64,000 bases of DNA. Origin: Streptococcus vestibularis (GTDB lineage: Bacteria > Bacillota > Bacilli > Lactobacillales > Streptococcaceae). Below the pieces are notes generated by a model. That model saw only the letters and a list, made by a program, of their open reading frames with translations. It had not been told where the DNA came from and ran no database searches. The translations under genes were made by a program, and so were the position numbers. This document shows positions 61,774-64,000 of this stretch, piece by piece; within the stretch, counting starts at the first letter, position 1, and every line of letters starts with the position of its first letter. The stretch lies in NCBI GenBank assembly GCA_010604095.1, contig JAABLG010000005.1:1-64000 (forward strand), given 5' to 3'.

Positions 61774-61782
61774 TGGTATAAT
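61774..61782 (+). promoter_or_regulatory. extended -10 of pbp2A
   Basis: TG-G-TATAAT with an AGGACA -35-like hexamer 18 bp upstream. Only six bases separate the box from the ATG at 61789. Confidence 0.72.
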
Positions 61783-61788
61783 AAAGTT

Positions 61789-64000
61789 ATGACATTTTTT
61801 GATAATCTAAAAAACAAACTTTTTAAAGAAGAAAATGGCAAAAGGGTTAAGAATGATCAATCTGTAGGAAAATCCAAGGATTTTCAAGACAAGATTAAGG
61901 GTCTTTTCACCAAGAAGCCTGATGAGGTCGAACAGGCTGTTGAAGACCTAGATATGTCTCGAGAAAATCAAGAAACCTCACGTTATCAACGTTCTAAGCA
62001 AAAGAAACCTATTGATACAAGCAAGCCACTGGGTAAGGTTCAGGCTTTCTTGAGCAAATTCACCCTTTCACCAAGAAATCCTATTCGTCGTTTCTGGCGT
62101 CGCTATCATATTGGCAAGATTCTCTTTATTTTAGTGGCTATACTGGTTCTGACTATAGGTTCCTACCTCTTTTACATTGCTAAGACAACCAATGTCTCAG
62201 ATCTTCAAGATGCTCTGAAGGCAACTACGGTTATCTATGATAAAGACGGCAATCAAGCCGGTTCTTTGTCTGGACAAAAAGGAACCTATGTGGAGCTTGA
62301 TGCCATTAGCGATAGCTTGGAAAATGCTGTTATCGCAACAGAAGACCGGACTTTCTACAAAAATAGTGGTGTCAATGTTCAACGTTTCCTCTTGGCGATT
62401 GTGTCTATGGGACACTTTGGTGGTGGTTCAACCATTACGCAACAATTGGCTAAGAATGCCTTTTTGACTCAAGAGCAGACAGTGACACGTAAGGCCAAGG
62501 AATTCTTCCTTTCTTTGGAATTAACCAAGAAGTATAGCAAAAAAGAAATCCTCACCATGTATCTTAATAATGCTTATTTTGGCAATGGGGTTTGGGGTGT
62601 TGAAGATGCCAGCCAAAAATACTTTGGTACGAGTGCTGCTAATCTAACCGTTGATGAGGCGGCTACCCTTGCTGGTATGCTTAAGGGACCTGAAATTTAC
62701 AATCCCATTGACAATATCAAAAATGCGACCAACCGTCGAAACACAGTCCTTGCCAACATGGTTGATGACAAGAAGTTGAGCCAGGCTGACGCTGACAGTG
62801 CTGCTGGAGTAGATATGGCGAGTCGTTTGGATGATACCTATCAAGGAACTGGTGATGACTACAAGTATCCTTCTTACTTTGATGCCGTCATCGAAGAAGC
62901 CACTAAGACCTACGGCTTGAGTGAGGATGAGATTGTTAAGAACGGCTATAAAATCTATACAGAGATGGATGCCAATTCACAGGCTAATATGCAACAGACC
63001 TATGAAAATACCTATCTCTTCCCAACATCAGAAAGTGATGGTAGTACAGCTCAATCAGCCAGTGTGGCCCTCGATCCGTCGACTGGAGCAGTCCGTGGTT
63101 TAGTCGGTCGTGTAGGTGGTACCAGTGATGCAACCTTCCGTAACTTCAACTATGCCACTCAAGGGAAGCGTAGTCCTGGTTCGACCATCAAACCTTTGGT
63201 AGTCTATGCCCCGGCTCTTGCTTCGGGATGGAGTATTAACAAGGACCTTCCAAATAAACCGATTGACTACAACGGCTATACGCCAACCAACTACGGTGGT
63301 GTTGAGACAGAGGATGTGCCCATGTATCAAGCCTTGGCTAATTCGTACAATATCCCAGCAGTTTACCTCTTTAATCAAATCGGTATTCAAAAAGGAATTA
63401 GTTATGGTCAGAAATTTGGTCTTAACTTTGACAATGTCCCAGAAGAATTGGGAGTTGCCCTTGGTGGTGGTGTGACAGCTAGTCCTCTTCAAATGGCTCA
63501 GGCTTACGCGACCTTTGCCAACGGTGGTGAGATGAACACTGCTTATTTCATTACTAAAATTGAAAATGCCAGTGGAGATATCATCGCTACTCATAGTAAG
63601 AAGTCTAAACGTGTTATCAGCCAGTCAGTTGCCAATCAAATGACCAGCATGATGCTTGGAACCTATTCAAATGGTTCTGCTGTTAATGCCAATTATACAG
63701 GTTATACTATGGCAGGTAAGACAGGTACTGTTCAGGCAGAATTTAATAAAGATTTGACCAGTGACCAGTGGGTGATTGGTTATACGCCTGATGTGGTCAT
63801 GACAACTTGGATTGGTTTTGACAAGACCGATGAGAGTCACTACCTGACAGGGGCTAGCTCAGGAACGGCTTCAACTATTTTCAGCTATATCGCTGCAGAT
63901 GTTTTGCCAAATACACCAGGAACTGAGTTTACTGTTGAAAATGCTTATGCGGCTGATGGTCAAACCTTAGATTATACAGCAAATCCAAACGATTCACGTA
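61789..64000 (+). CDS. pbp2A: class A penicillin-binding protein 2A (partial, runs off the window)
   Basis: First 737 residues visible, open at the right edge. Basic cytosolic N-terminus (about 1-110), one membrane helix (about 111-135), glycosyltransferase with ATEDRTFYKNSG and GGGSTITQQLAKNAF, then transpeptidase with S465-TIK (SPGSTIKP), a SYN motif and K644-TG. It polymerises and cross-links peptidoglycan outside the membrane. The start has no ribosome site; the -10 box lies six bases upstream, implying a leaderless mRNA. Next in-frame ATG, about 56 codons in, also lacks a ribosome site. Divergent from the rluA-family gene. Confidence 0.94.
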   Translation, partial: MTFFDNLKNKLFKEENGKRVKNDQSVGKSKDFQDKIKGLFTKKPDEVEQAVEDLDMSRENQETSRYQRSKQKKPIDTSKPLGKVQAFLSKFTLSPRNPIRRFWRRYHIGKILFILVAILVLTIGSYLFYIAKTTNVSDLQDALKATTVIYDKDGNQAGSLSGQKGTYVELDAISDSLENAVIATEDRTFYKNSGVNVQRFLLAIVSMGHFGGGSTITQQLAKNAFLTQEQTVTRKAKEFFLSLELTKKYSKKEILTMYLNNAYFGNGVWGVEDASQKYFGTSAANLTVDEAATLAGMLKGPEIYNPIDNIKNATNRRNTVLANMVDDKKLSQADADSAAGVDMASRLDDTYQGTGDDYKYPSYFDAVIEEATKTYGLSEDEIVKNGYKIYTEMDANSQANMQQTYENTYLFPTSESDGSTAQSASVALDPSTGAVRGLVGRVGGTSDATFRNFNYATQGKRSPGSTIKPLVVYAPALASGWSINKDLPNKPIDYNGYTPTNYGGVETEDVPMYQALANSYNIPAVYLFNQIGIQKGISYGQKFGLNFDNVPEELGVALGGGVTASPLQMAQAYATFANGGEMNTAYFITKIENASGDIIATHSKKSKRVISQSVANQMTSMMLGTYSNGSAVNANYTGYTMAGKTGTVQAEFNKDLTSDQWVIGYTPDVVMTTWIGFDKTDESHYLTGASSGTASTIFSYIAADVLPNTPGTEFTVENAYAADGQTLDYTANPNDSR

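Overview
The window is low-GC Gram-positive chromosome. Gene order, protein families and signals point to a streptococcus of the salivarius group, most likely Streptococcus salivarius or a close relative; that species call is inference. Supporting points are rel-dtd, mecA-rgpG-sufCDSUB, adcRCB, yebC-yajC-uppS-cdsA-rseP-proS and groESL in streptococcal arrangement, plus a GH66 dextranase that fits an oral glucan-using species. I found no tRNA, rRNA, CRISPR array, phage or insertion sequence. The last gene (pbp2A) runs off the right edge.

Layout. 1-3.4 kb: nrdI (minus strand) under a tandem NrdR-box promoter, then rel and dtd. 3.7-7.3 kb: a large secreted dextranase. 7.4-11.4 kb: ilvA, def, and a Crp/Fnr-type regulator divergent from an MFS transporter with a perfect palindrome between them. 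11.5-12.9 kb: rpsO with a structured leader, two copies of a small intergenic repeat, and a VanZ-like gene. 13.1-15.7 kb: an LPXTG coiled-coil surface protein. 15.8-20.8 kb: a two-gene amino-acid ABC importer, uppP, a lipid kinase and a DUF3021-type membrane protein. 21-28.3 kb: mecA-rgpG and the sufCDSUB operon. 28.6-34.3 kb: an oppABCDF importer. 34.4-38.9 kb: a small unknown gene, hslO-dusB and the zinc operon adcRCB. 39-44.7 kb: an AEC permease, a PTS IICBA sugar transporter, an EEP-family hydrolase and pgi. 44.8-47.5 kb: an AT-rich Rgg-type regulator plus ABC exporter cassette. 47.6-53.7 kb: yebC, yajC, uppS, cdsA, rseP, proS. 53.8-57 kb: a long leader with an aromatic-codon leader peptide and attenuator, then a TrpXYZ-like importer whose binding protein and permease are fused. 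57-59.2 kb: groESL with CtsR and CIRCE operators. 59.2-60.7 kb: three small membrane-protein genes. 60.8-64 kb: rluA-family gene and pbp2A, divergent and apparently both leaderless.

Themes. Envelope building recurs: uppS and uppP make and recycle the C55 carrier, rgpG loads it, cdsA feeds phospholipid synthesis, pbp2A polymerises peptidoglycan, rseP cleaves membrane peptides. Nutrient capture is the second theme (Opp, Gln-type, TrpXYZ-like, zinc, PTS). Stress control is the third (rel, mecA, hslO, groESL).

The most noteworthy signals are regulatory: the FYYFSFF leader peptide and attenuator before the fused importer; three genes (hslO, rluA-type, pbp2A) whose extended -10 boxes sit so close to the ATG that their mRNAs should be leaderless; a hairpin that would bring a distant Shine-Dalgarno next to the proS start; and tandem NrdR boxes before nrdI. 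Coordinates and motifs were read by eye from the sequence; no database search was run.
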